Program-made: the position numbers and the translations under genes | Assembly (NCBI RefSeq): GCF_030297155.1 | Contig: NZ_AP028067.1 | Location: forward strand, 1,488,001 to 1,552,000 | Origin: Vibrio sp. FE10 | GTDB lineage: Bacteria; Pseudomonadota; Gammaproteobacteria; Enterobacterales; Vibrionaceae | DNA length: 64,000 nucleotides | Direction of reading: 5' to 3' | Shown here: one piece after another, positions 57,321 to 64,000 of the stretch | Layout: each line of letters starts with the position of its first letter | How positions within the stretch are numbered: position 1 is the first letter of the stretch | Notes under the pieces: generated by a model | Database searches by the model: none | The model's input: only the letters and a program-made list of their open reading frames with translations | What the model was told of the DNA's origin: nothing

Positions 57321-57370
57321 TTCAACACAACGTTGATGAAAGCAGTTAAGTCAGTGAAGTAGGGCAGTTG
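57321..57370 (+). repeat. Hydrolase 3' tail, copy 0 (after the early stop)
   Basis: The original coding tail ACGTTGATGAAAGCAGTTAA... ending GTGAAGTAGGGC. Three further copies occur downstream. Confidence 0.75.
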
Positions 57371-57593
57371 TACGTGAGAATAGGCTGATAATCCCCTCCT
57401 AACCTCCCCTTGGTTTACATCTCCAATCTCTTGTTGGCAACGATAAAGGGGAGGAACTGAATACCGATCGTGACAAGTGCTGCTATATGTTCAGCGACAA
57501 AGAATGTTCTCCCCCCTCATTCTTATATCTCAAGAGATCGGGTCACTCCATTCGAGGGGGAGCTAGAGGGGGAGGCTTTGGTCTACTAGAACC
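57371..57593. repeat. CCTCC-rich intergenic repeat, copy 1
   Basis: About 220 bp starting ACGTGAGAAT and running through CCCCTCCTAACCTCCCCTTGG to GGGGGAGCTAGAGGGGGAGGC, then CTAGAACC. The ends are imperfect inverted repeats (CCTCC... / ...GGAGG), so it could fold or move like a MITE. A second copy lies at 62486-62694. Confidence 0.85.
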
Positions 57594-57642
57594 ATTCACA
57601 CAACGTTGATGAAAGCGGTGAAGTCAGTGAAGTAGGGCGCTT
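57594..57642 (+). repeat. Hydrolase 3' tail, copy 1
   Basis: ACGTTGATGAAAGCGGTGAA... ending GTGAAGTAGGGCG, directly after repeat copy 1. With copy 0 it forms ~50 bp direct repeats flanking the CCTCC-rich element. Confidence 0.75.
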
Positions 57643-57663
57643 GTAATCGTTAATCGAAATACT

Positions 57664-57691
57664 AAGGCCTCGCGTTTGCGAGGTCTTTTTG
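57664..57691 (+). terminator. GGCCTCG-type terminator after the hydrolase region
   Basis: The stem AAGGCCTCGC / GCGAGGTCTT (one wobble), GTTT loop, then TTTG. It resembles the pheT terminator. Confidence 0.8.
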
Positions 57692-57786
57692 TTAGTCGGA
57701 GGTTTTGGTCGAATCCCAGAACTGTCTTTCACAATACTGATCTCATGGTCTTCATCCTATAGAGCAGACAGATACTGAGTGGATGG

Positions 57787-58698
57787 CTAGTCGTTCCGGG
57801 TCATATTCGGCATTTGTCCTAACATACCATCTTCGCTGAAATGGAATGTTTCAAGTTGGGCTCTGGGTGTAGAGCTCGACTTTATTGAGCTTGTATGGAG
57901 CGCTTCATCCTTTGTGCTAGCGGCGTAAAGTTGCCCAGAGAACGGAATGCTGGTGTCGTAATTTTCAAACCATACTGCCATTGCTTCCGTAAGCAAATTA
58001 TCAGATTTGTCGACATGCGCTAAGTAAGACTTGTGGTTGGCAAATATTCTCAAGTCATGAACCAAGTTGGGCGTGTCGTCGTCCGGAAAGACCGCTGCCA
58101 TCAAAATGCCAGGAATCTTCTGGTGCCACATGTCACAGACGGTCTCGAATGACGTACCTAAATTCTGTATTTGCCCTGGCTTCACATAACGCGTCGTAAA
58201 TCCAAACAGCGGAGGACCTTCTTCCCTACCGCCATCAGGTTTCATGAAACCGGCAAGGTTGCTCTTAAAGTCGTACTTTACGCCCGAATCTGCTTTCGCT
58301 CGGGTTTTTGTTTCTTCGTTCCACCCGCCAAACACGGTTAATGTGTCTAGGTTTTCAGGCGAGTAATCATACGTATCCCACACGGATTCTGCCTGAGTAG
58401 AGCGAGACAAGTAATCGTTAAACGCACTGGCACTTCGGACCCATAAAATATGCCAGTATGCCAAAGGATCTTCTGTATCAGGAAAGGCAAAGATTGCTTT
58501 AATGTCTGGGTTTTCTTCGTAAGCTGACTTTGAATGCGCTTGGTACGCATGCTTAAATTCAGCAAGTTTCTCTTTTTTTATATGACGCTTACCGTAAACA
58601 AGAACCGGGGTTACTTGTGCCGAGTCAGAGATAACAGCAGTTTCTTCAAATTGGGATAAAACGGAACTTACTTGTTCATTATCATCTTTCTTTTGCAT
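57787..58698 (-). CDS. Tandem ABM-fold protein (antibiotic biosynthesis monooxygenase-like)
   Basis: A 303-residue cytoplasmic protein with two dimeric alpha-beta barrel units: the first (about 30-125, [25 protein letters not shown] ... [18 protein letters not shown]) and the second (about 165-260, [25 protein letters not shown] ... [20 protein letters not shown]). A short disordered tail follows. ABM folds include quinol oxygenases and heme-degrading enzymes, but catalytic residues cannot be assigned. AGGAG precedes the ATG. Upstream lie two tiny ORFs and a leader-type attenuator on the same strand. Confidence 0.78.
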   Translation of the reverse strand: MQKKDDNEQVSSVLSQFEETAVISDSAQVTPVLVYGKRHIKKEKLAEFKHAYQAHSKSAYEENPDIKAIFAFPDTEDPLAYWHILWVRSASAFNDYLSRSTQAESVWDTYDYSPENLDTLTVFGGWNEETKTRAKADSGVKYDFKSNLAGFMKPDGGREEGPPLFGFTTRYVKPGQIQNLGTSFETVCDMWHQKIPGILMAAVFPDDDTPNLVHDLRIFANHKSYLAHVDKSDNLLTEAMAVWFENYDTSIPFSGQLYAASTKDEALHTSSIKSSSTPRAQLETFHFSEDGMLGQMPNMTRND

Positions 58699-58828
58699 GT
58701 CTTCTCCTAACTGAGTGTCAATTTTTATCTACTATTGATAGTTAAAGTTTAGTTTTAATTCGCCTAGAACGAGCATCTATTATCTTAGGTTTGATAAAAG
58801 CCATGCTGCCAAATGTTCTAAGGACACC

Positions 58829-58933
58829 TTATTCACTGTTATCTCCTGTCTGTTCTGAGGCCAACAGATCATCCCTAGTTTTAGCGGTACGAAGCGTAAT
58901 AAGTTGCTGGGTGATTTTTCGTTGTGTCTTCAT
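58829..58933 (-). CDS. 34-residue basic peptide downstream of the leader attenuator
   Basis: ATG at 58933 with GGAG 8 bases upstream. The peptide starts MKTQRKITQQLITLRTAKTR and ends in an acidic tail. Near its stop a second ribosome site (GGAGATAACA) precedes a GTG that opens an 18-codon frame, so this may be the remains of an operon whose structural gene was lost. It is the first gene after the attenuator. Confidence 0.45.
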   Translation of the reverse strand: MKTQRKITQQLITLRTAKTRDDLLASEQTGDNSE

Positions 58934-58977
58934 ATTTATCTCCAGTTAATTCTGAGTGAAATACAAAGCCTAGATAC

Positions 58978-59011
58978 AAAAAAACCTCTGGCGATGAATC
59001 ACTCAGAGGTC
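58978..59011 (-). terminator. Attenuator hairpin after the threonine-rich leader
   Basis: On the minus strand GACCTCTG pairs with CAGAGGTT (loop of about 13 bases), followed by a run of seven T. A competing pairing with CTCAGGAGGT at 59032-59041 would prevent it. Confidence 0.65.
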
Positions 59012-59029
59012 TTTTATTGACGCAAAAAA

Positions 59030-59092
59030 CTACCTCCTGAGTAACCTCATGGTGGTAGTGGTGGTTTTTGCGTTTAGGTAAATTTTGTTCAT
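59030..59092 (-). promoter_or_regulatory. Threonine-rich leader peptide of an attenuator
   Basis: A 20-codon frame (ATG 59092, stop TAG at 59030) contains five consecutive Thr codons (ACC ACC ACT ACC ACC) near its middle and ends LLRR. Its last codons (CTC AGG AGG TAG) form the segment that pairs either with the ACCTCTGAG arm (59002-59010) as an antiterminator, or not at all if a ribosome covers it. This is the thr-operon-type control arrangement. No thrA follows, and no strong ribosome site precedes the ATG. Confidence 0.55.
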
Positions 59093-59280
59093 AGGGGTAA
59101 TTATTAACACCTTGTAGATATCCGCACAAGGTAAATTAAGATTCCACAACAGAAGAAATGGGTCTGTTGTGTTCTTGAGCTGACAGCAGCGCTTAGTCTC
59201 ATTTCACCCTATGTTTGGTACAAGTGTTCTTGAAGCCAAATCGGTAACATGATGGCTTCTGTCATTCTCATGAGAACCGT

Positions 59281-59403
59281 TTATTTTTTGTCTTGAGAGT
59301 CTTTATATTTTTTTGCAATCCACTCATGCAAGTGAAGCCCCGTTTGACGCTTTAGGAATACAGTGATGCCAGCTAAAATTAACAGTCCGATTATTGTGCC
59401 CAT
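59281..59403 (-). CDS. 40-residue membrane peptide
   Basis: ATG 59403 with TTTTGGAGA 5 bases before it. One hydrophobic helix (about 3-18) is followed by a basic tail (FLKRQTGLHLHEWIAKKYKD). No known family; a small inner-membrane peptide. Confidence 0.5.
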   Translation of the reverse strand: MGTIIGLLILAGITVFLKRQTGLHLHEWIAKKYKDSQDKK

Positions 59404-59468
59404 AATTATCTCCAAAATTAGTTATCGTTCGTCATTCAAAAGTGAATCAATACATGTCGGTATTATGA

Positions 59469-59726
59469 TTAATCCATTGATTTCATCATTTTATCTATAT
59501 TAAGCCCACCAAGATCCTCGAGGTTATTCTTAATCGCTTCATCGATTGATAGCTGGCGTTCCACTTTCTTTATTTCCTTCTCAAGAAACTTTTCAACTTC
59601 TTGAGATACATTGAACATTAGCCCTTGTTCACGCGCTGCTTTTCTCGCTAGTTTAAGGCGAGCATCCAAGTCTGAAGAGATTTTAATGTTCAGTGATACT
59701 TTAGATTGCTTCTTCTGTAATGACAT
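59469..59726 (-). CDS. Small helical protein, possible ribbon-helix-helix type
   Basis: An 85-residue protein. The first strand-helix part (KVSLNIKISSDLDARLKLARKAAREQGLMFN) fits a ribbon-helix-helix DNA-binding pattern, followed by a charged helix. It could be an antitoxin-like repressor, but no toxin gene is adjacent. An upstream ATG at 59738 is also possible. Confidence 0.55.
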   Translation of the reverse strand: MSLQKKQSKVSLNIKISSDLDARLKLARKAAREQGLMFNVSQEVEKFLEKEIKKVERQLSIDEAIKNNLEDLGGLNIDKMMKSMD

Positions 59727-59803
59727 GTCGATTCTCATTTTTAACGTAAGAATACTATAAACTTTTCTACCTTTTTAGCAAGAAAAATTCAACCTTGACT
59801 GTA

Positions 59804-59934
59804 ATAGAAGCAAACAAGAAGCACATCAAGGACTACCGCCTTTACTACATCGAAGATTCAGCCACTTCCCAATACTAGAGCAACCAGACCAGTTCAATAC
59901 AACGTTGATGAAAGCGGTTAAGTCAGTGAAGTAG
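59804..59934 (+). pseudogene. Displaced 3' end of the alpha/beta hydrolase (copy 2)
   Basis: Matches the last ~130 bases of the hydrolase at 56490 with several differences, including a one-base deletion in the DSGHF region (GATTCAGCCACT) that shifts frame. Its tail keeps the longer reading frame (EQPDQFNTTLMKAVKSVK), showing the ancestral C-terminus. It is only a fragment. Confidence 0.85.
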
Positions 59935-59982
59935 GGCGCTGTAGTTATTAAAGGATAGTGGTAACCCTTAGAAAGATATAAC

Positions 59983-60010
59983 AAAGGCCTTGCGTGTACA
60001 GGACCTTTTG
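59983..60010 (+). terminator. Degenerate GGCC-type terminator
   Basis: AAAGGCCTTG ... CAGGACCTTTT: a decayed form of the same terminator family. Confidence 0.5.
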
Positions 60011-60146
60011 TTAGTTAGAGGTTTTGCTAGCTACATTCATTCCTAATTTGCGAGTAATGATCGTATTTTTCACTCGTTTATGGTCCTTAAACTCGTGCCT
60101 CATAGTTATATAAATGGTCTATCAACCATCCCTAGATACGTAATTA

Positions 60147-60192
60147 GCACCACTGTTATTAGTAAGGGCTGACCGAATCTAGTGGTGCTTTC
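60147..60192. repeat. Inverted repeat upstream of the lipase-like gene
   Basis: AGCACCACT and AGTGGTGCT separated by 28 bases, 40 bases before the gene start. It may be a terminator or regulatory hairpin. Confidence 0.4.
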
Positions 60193-60233
60193 TACTGATA
60201 ATCACTTTAACTATGTGTTTAGGACGTCCTGCT

Positions 60234-61160
60234 ATGGCTAAGAAAATAATATTCATTCATGGTCGCGCTCAAAAGCCCGATAAAGCTCCCCTTCAAGCGC
60301 TCTGGTACGAGGCTATAGAACATGGCTTGCAGCGAGATTGTGGAGACTCAAGTTCATTACAAGCTTTTAAAGATGTAGATAAACGGTTTGTCTATTACGG
60401 TGAACTATCAAACACATTATTAGAGAAACCAACGGAAGACCCTGCAAGTCGGCAGCAAGCGTTGTCCGAACTCAAAAAGTACAAGACAAGCCAGTTCAAT
60501 AAAACAACGTATAACAAGGTATCTAAAATTGGTTTTCTGAAAGAGGCGTTAGCAGATACTTTTTCATCGCTATTTGGAAAGCTAGGTGTGGCTGAGACAC
60601 TGATAACGAAGGTCGCGCCGGATATGGCGCATTATTGGTATGAAGATACCTATTTTGGTAGCGATGTCAGGCATAGGCTAATGGTTGAACTGAAGGAAGC
60701 GCTTGATAATCAGGATGACGTGATGATTGTGTCGCACAGCCTTGGGTCGATGATCAGTTATGACGTGTTATGGAAGTTGTCTCATTACGGAGAGTATAGA
60801 CACGATTATGGTGCGGATAAGAAGGTCAACTTATTGCTGACGCTCGGGTCACCGTTAGGCGATGAAAACGTAAAAGACAGGCTAAAAGGGAGTCGCTTGA
60901 AAGATGAGAAAAAGTACCCTTTAAACATTCAGCAATGGATAAACATTTCGGCAGAAGATGATTTTATCTCTCATGACAGCAAAATTAGAAATGATTTTAA
61001 GGATATGCTCAAACTGGATTTGATACCCGGCGGAATGAAAGACATCCACCCAATTTATAACCTCAATATTCGCAACGGAAAAAGCAATCCGCATGCTTCT
61101 ATCGGTTATCTCATTAACCCTAAATTCATCAAAGTATTGGATGAATGGCTCTCGAGTTAA
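60234..61160 (+). CDS. Lipase-like alpha/beta hydrolase
   Basis: A 308-residue cytoplasmic hydrolase. IFIHGRAQKPD resembles an oxyanion-hole strand, and SHSLGSMISYDVL is the nucleophile elbow with its Ser. LTLGSPLG follows, and a His near the C-terminus (KSNPHASIGYL) may complete the triad. The ATG at 60234 has AGGA 8 bases upstream; an upstream ATG at 60213 lacks one. It is a stand-alone gene ending at a GGCCTCG-type terminator. Confidence 0.78.
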   Translation: MAKKIIFIHGRAQKPDKAPLQALWYEAIEHGLQRDCGDSSSLQAFKDVDKRFVYYGELSNTLLEKPTEDPASRQQALSELKKYKTSQFNKTTYNKVSKIGFLKEALADTFSSLFGKLGVAETLITKVAPDMAHYWYEDTYFGSDVRHRLMVELKEALDNQDDVMIVSHSLGSMISYDVLWKLSHYGEYRHDYGADKKVNLLLTLGSPLGDENVKDRLKGSRLKDEKKYPLNIQQWINISAEDDFISHDSKIRNDFKDMLKLDLIPGGMKDIHPIYNLNIRNGKSNPHASIGYLINPKFIKVLDEWLSS

Positions 61161-61216
61161 TTTGGTTTTACCATCGTAAATTGCTAGCTAGTCGTTCGTT
61201 GGAACGCAGATAAAAC

Positions 61217-61243
61217 AAGGCCTCGCGTGCACGAGGCCTTTTG
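61217..61243 (+). terminator. GGCCTCG-type terminator after the lipase-like gene
   Basis: The stem AAGGCCTCG / CGAGGCCTT with a CGTGCA loop, then TTGG. Same family as the pheT terminator. Confidence 0.8.
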
Positions 61244-61330
61244 GTAATTGGGGAGTTAAATAGTAGGGTGCGAACTCGGAATCGGACAGAAACAATTCGG
61301 GACACATACACTACGTGCCTTTGCGTGTTC

Positions 61331-62101
61331 TTAGGCTAAAAACTGCTTAATTACACCGCAAACAAATTGTGGCTGATCTTTATGTGTCTCATGACCAGCG
61401 AATGGTACATTGGCAAACGATGATTCTTTAAGTCGATTAACTAGCTCTAATGCTGCTGGAAGAGGGAAAAAGAAATCATCATCACCACGTATCACCAGTA
61501 CCTTGCCATCAATTTGATCAATCGTATTCGTAGGGTAGCCTGATGAGCTTGTATCCGTCCACATTCTGACCAGTTCAGCGATGAATGCATCAAAGTTCGG
61601 CTCTGGGTTTAGTTCGTTAAAAAGGCGATATGAATCTGGAAATTTCTCGCTCCAACTCTGCCCAGTCACTCCCGACAAAATATTGTAAATGGTCGAACCC
61701 GCCTCCAATTTATAATCAGAGCCAATCGTAATTAGCTTACTGATAATCACTGAGTTTGACGCCATCAAACGATAGCCAACGACACCACCATCACTGAAGC
61801 CAAGAACTGCCGTCTCTTTAATTCCCAAATAATTAAGCACTTCAATAACATCCAGTTCTAAGCGCTGGTATGTCAGTTTACTGCTGCCTAACGTAGAACG
61901 ACCATGACCGCGACTATCAATTCTAATTAATTGATAATCCTGTGATAGTGAGGGAATCAGTGCATCAAAATCTTCAATACTACCGGCACCGCCATGGAGC
62001 ATCACTAATGGGGCTTTGCTGCTGTCTCCCACAATATCAAAATAAATGCTCACATCGTCGATTTGGATGTTTTCTTGACGCTCAATAGTCCAGTTAGCCA
62101 T
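61331..62101 (-). CDS. Alpha/beta hydrolase
   Basis: A 256-residue cytoplasmic alpha/beta hydrolase with HGGAGSIEDF (oxyanion loop), GFSDGGVVGY (nucleophile Ser), VIRGDDDFFFPL (acid) and FAGHETHKDQP (His). Substrate unknown. It points left, away from the DUF3360 gene. It is unlike the secreted hydrolase at 56490 in having no signal peptide. Confidence 0.85.
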   Translation of the reverse strand: MANWTIERQENIQIDDVSIYFDIVGDSSKAPLVMLHGGAGSIEDFDALIPSLSQDYQLIRIDSRGHGRSTLGSSKLTYQRLELDVIEVLNYLGIKETAVLGFSDGGVVGYRLMASNSVIISKLITIGSDYKLEAGSTIYNILSGVTGQSWSEKFPDSYRLFNELNPEPNFDAFIAELVRMWTDTSSSGYPTNTIDQIDGKVLVIRGDDDFFFPLPAALELVNRLKESSFANVPFAGHETHKDQPQFVCGVIKQFLA

Positions 62102-62485
62102 GAAGATACCTATGCTTTTTTGAATGTTTGAAAAGAATTACCAGCCCGTTTAGAGGCAAGTAACCTTGCTACTGAAAGTAAATATAAATCATGTTAGTGA
62201 CAGTTTATGTCAGTAGCGAATTCCATAGCATTAACTCCCCCTATTTATTGCCATTTTTCAATTACGCGTGCCGAGATGAAAGATAACGTTCTGTTGAGGG
62301 AGGCCATTTTGATATTCGATCTAGCCTAAAATTACGAAATGCTTTTCGTGTTTCACACCAAGCGACATGAACATAATGATGATGGAATAAATAATTAAGG
62401 TTCAGTCATATCACTCGTGAACTTTCTGGACATTTACTTCCTCCATTATTGTGTTTTGTAGCGCGGCAAAACAAAGTGGCAGATA

Positions 62486-62694
62486 CACGTGAGAATCGTC
62501 TACAAATCCCCTCCTAACCTCCCCTTGGTTCACATCTCTAATCTCATGTTGGTAATGGGAAGGGGAGGAACTTAATACCGATCGCTACATGTGCAGCGCC
62601 AAAGAATGTTCTCCCCCTCGGTCGTATATCGAAAGAGATCGGCGAACTTCATTTGAGGGGGAGCTAGAGGGGGAGGCTTTGGTTTACTAGAACC
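62486..62694. repeat. CCTCC-rich intergenic repeat, copy 2
   Basis: About 210 bp, strongly similar to copy 1 throughout, from ACGTGAGAAT to CTAGAACC. Apart from this the 62102-62823 gap holds no gene. Confidence 0.85.
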
Positions 62695-62742
62695 GTTCAC
62701 GCACGTTGATTAAAGCGATTAAAGTCAGTGAAGTAGGGCGTT
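62694..62742 (+). repeat. Hydrolase 3' tail, copy 3
   Basis: ACGTTGATTAAAGCGATTAA... ending GTGAAGTAGGGCG, following repeat copy 2 just as copy 1 follows repeat 1. Confidence 0.7.
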
Positions 62743-62763
62743 TGTAACTGTTCATAGAAAAAC

Positions 62764-62791
62764 TAAGGCCTCGAGATTGCGAGGCCTTTTT
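62764..62791 (+). terminator. GGCCTCG-type terminator, last copy
   Basis: The stem AAGGCCTCG / CGAGGCCTT with an AGATTG loop, then TTTTG. It also faces the converging DUF3360 gene. Confidence 0.85.
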
Positions 62792-62823
62792 GTGTTTCAA
62801 CCAAAACTAAATATTCATTGAGG

Positions 62824-64000
62824 TTAACGAAAACTCGGGATAATCGCTGGAATCCCCGGTAGAAGGCCAACCAACGCCATCACACCACTTAATACAATAA
62901 ACATAATGCCAGGCAACACCCAACGGCTCATTTTACTCAGTTCACTACTACGTTCTTTACAACCAACTAGGCCTAAGTTATCCAACAGCATGGTGAGAGC
63001 CCAACCAAATGCAGGGTTAACCAGTGCTGAAGAAAACACGACAATCGCTGCCGATTGTGTGGTTTTCCCTTCACGAGTCATTTCCATGCCAGCTTCTAGC
63101 AATGGAACAAATACCCCAACAATCAGCGCAACACACAGTACAGGTTGCCAGATAGCTAAATCCATCGGGTAGCCCCAAACAGCGGCGATGATACAGAATA
63201 GAGCTGTGAGCAAAGCGCCTGCAGGAATAGGGCGTTTAGCAATCGCCGCCGGTACGATATAAGTACCCCATGAAGACGTAAAGTTGGTACCACCGAGCAA
63301 AGAACCGAACGTTTGACGAATTGAAGCCGTGGTCATGGTGTCGTCAATGTTCATGTGCACTTTTTCGGTACGTTCTGGGTAGCTGATCTTTTGGAATACT
63401 TGATGTCCTAAGAAATCTGGTGACCACATTGCTACGGCTAGAATCGCAAACGGCAATACAACCATGAAGTGTTCAATCGTCGGTAGGCCTAGCATCCAAC
63501 CAGTATCTTCGCCCCACCAATACATAGGGTTCATGTTAGGCAAGCCTGGCTCAGTGTGGAAAGCAAATGGGGCACCCATGGCAAATGCAATCGTACCACC
63601 CAGTAAGCAACTAAGAGGCACCGCTAACCAACGTTTACGGAAGTGTTCCAATAGCGCGTACAAGATAATGGTGCAAAAGATCACGACAAACGCGATGTGG
63701 CTCATGCCGATTCCCTCAGCCCAAGCGAACAGTTTTTTCACTTGAGAGGCAGTACCAACAAAGCCAAGGTAGAGCAATAATCCGCCACACACGCCTTTAC
63801 TGGTGAGGTTGGCCAACATGCTACCACCTTTACTGATGGCTAAGATTAGGCCAAAAGCGCCAATCAACAAGCCAAACGCCATAGGGTGTCCGCCTGCTGC
63901 AACCACAATAGGAATCAAAGGGATAAGTGGGCCGTGTGTACCTGCGAGGTTCGCGGTCGGCAACAGGAAGCCAGAGAAAATAATAATGAAAACAGAGGCG
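62824..64000 (-). CDS. DUF3360 family membrane permease (5' end outside window)
   Basis: A polytopic inner-membrane protein. The frame is open to the window end, so the N-terminus is missing. About ten hydrophobic segments are visible, along with LPTANLAGTHGPLIPLIPIVVAAGGHP and GGTNFTSSWGTY, which recall the binding-site half-helices of SLC26/xanthine-type carriers. It matches what I know as DUF3360, common in Vibrio. The substrate is not established; an anion is a fair guess. Confidence 0.82.
   Translation of the reverse strand, partial: ASVFIIIFSGFLLPTANLAGTHGPLIPLIPIVVAAGGHPMAFGLLIGAFGLILAISKGGSMLANLTSKGVCGGLLLYLGFVGTASQVKKLFAWAEGIGMSHIAFVVIFCTIILYALLEHFRKRWLAVPLSCLLGGTIAFAMGAPFAFHTEPGLPNMNPMYWWGEDTGWMLGLPTIEHFMVVLPFAILAVAMWSPDFLGHQVFQKISYPERTEKVHMNIDDTMTTASIRQTFGSLLGGTNFTSSWGTYIVPAAIAKRPIPAGALLTALFCIIAAVWGYPMDLAIWQPVLCVALIVGVFVPLLEAGMEMTREGKTTQSAAIVVFSSALVNPAFGWALTMLLDNLGLVGCKERSSELSKMSRWVLPGIMFIVLSGVMALVGLLPGIPAIIPSFR

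Noticed and set aside
58881..59129. An 82-codon frame reading HHYHH over the leader region, possible histidine leader
   Set aside because: It runs through the whole terminator hairpin without stopping, so it cannot act as an attenuator leader. The Thr frame stops exactly at the antiterminator arm.
60147..60192. Inverted repeat considered as an integron attC site
   Set aside because: It lacks the GTTRRRY and RYYYAAC core sequences, and the neighbouring genes are not arranged as cassettes.

Overview
The window looks like chromosomal DNA of a marine Vibrio, most likely from the Splendidus group. This rests on gene content and order (ycjX-ycjF-tyrR, rimJ, a DUF2947 protein, hrpA, pheST, a DUF3360 permease), a moderate GC content, and a ~210 bp CCTCC-rich intergenic repeat that I associate with Vibrio. 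No rRNA, tRNA or CRISPR array was recognised. The first gene (hybrid histidine kinase) and the last (DUF3360 membrane protein) run off the window.

Bases 1-27.5 kb are mostly ordinary backbone: a hybrid sensor kinase, pabB, class I fumarase, the ycjX-ycjF pair, tyrR, rimJ, two small unknown genes, a minus-strand operon of a DUF2760 coiled-coil membrane protein and two divergent Hsp70-like ATPases, a CHASE-GGDEF cyclase, a DEDDh exonuclease and a cytochrome b561-like protein. A cluster follows with two secreted ABM-fold proteins and a ToxR/ToxS-like overlapping gene pair. Next come a TerB-like protein, a PhoD-like phosphatase with a small partner, and a MipA-like outer-membrane protein.

Bases 27.5-34.0 kb are an AT-rich mobile island between the MipA gene and hrpA. 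It holds a large serine recombinase, a SEFIR/TIR-domain protein, a Tn3-type resolvase with a three-subsite res site, an HNH/zinc-finger protein, a 48-residue double-zinc-knuckle peptide, a PD-(D/E)XK-like protein, and an 84-residue protein built of two repeats.

Bases 34.0-51.5 kb return to backbone: hrpA, a small beta-barrel protein, an overlapping pair resembling phage O/P replication proteins (a winged-helix plus DnaT-like protein, then a lambda-P-like protein), a TetR repressor with palindromic operators controlling an MMPL transporter, LolA-like protein and outer-membrane protein, a hemerythrin-GGDEF cyclase, and pheS-pheT.

Bases 51.5-62.8 kb are a layered accretion zone. The 3' end of pheT and its terminator are duplicated around a 1.7 kb cargo (ThsB-like TIR protein, an unknown 189-aa protein, two tiny tandem ORFs). 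A 921-aa zinc-hook SMC/RloC-like ATPase follows. Downstream lies a secreted alpha/beta hydrolase whose 3' tail recurs four times, interleaved with two copies of the ~210 bp repeat and a recurring GGCCTCG/CGAGGCC terminator. Between these repeats sit an ABM-fold protein behind what looks like a threonine-codon leader-peptide attenuator, several small genes, and two more alpha/beta hydrolases. ihfA, which often follows pheT in gammaproteobacteria, is not seen. The strongest candidates for something undescribed are the pheT-end cargo element, the zinc-hook ATPase, the misplaced leader/attenuator, and the chromosomal O/P-like pair.
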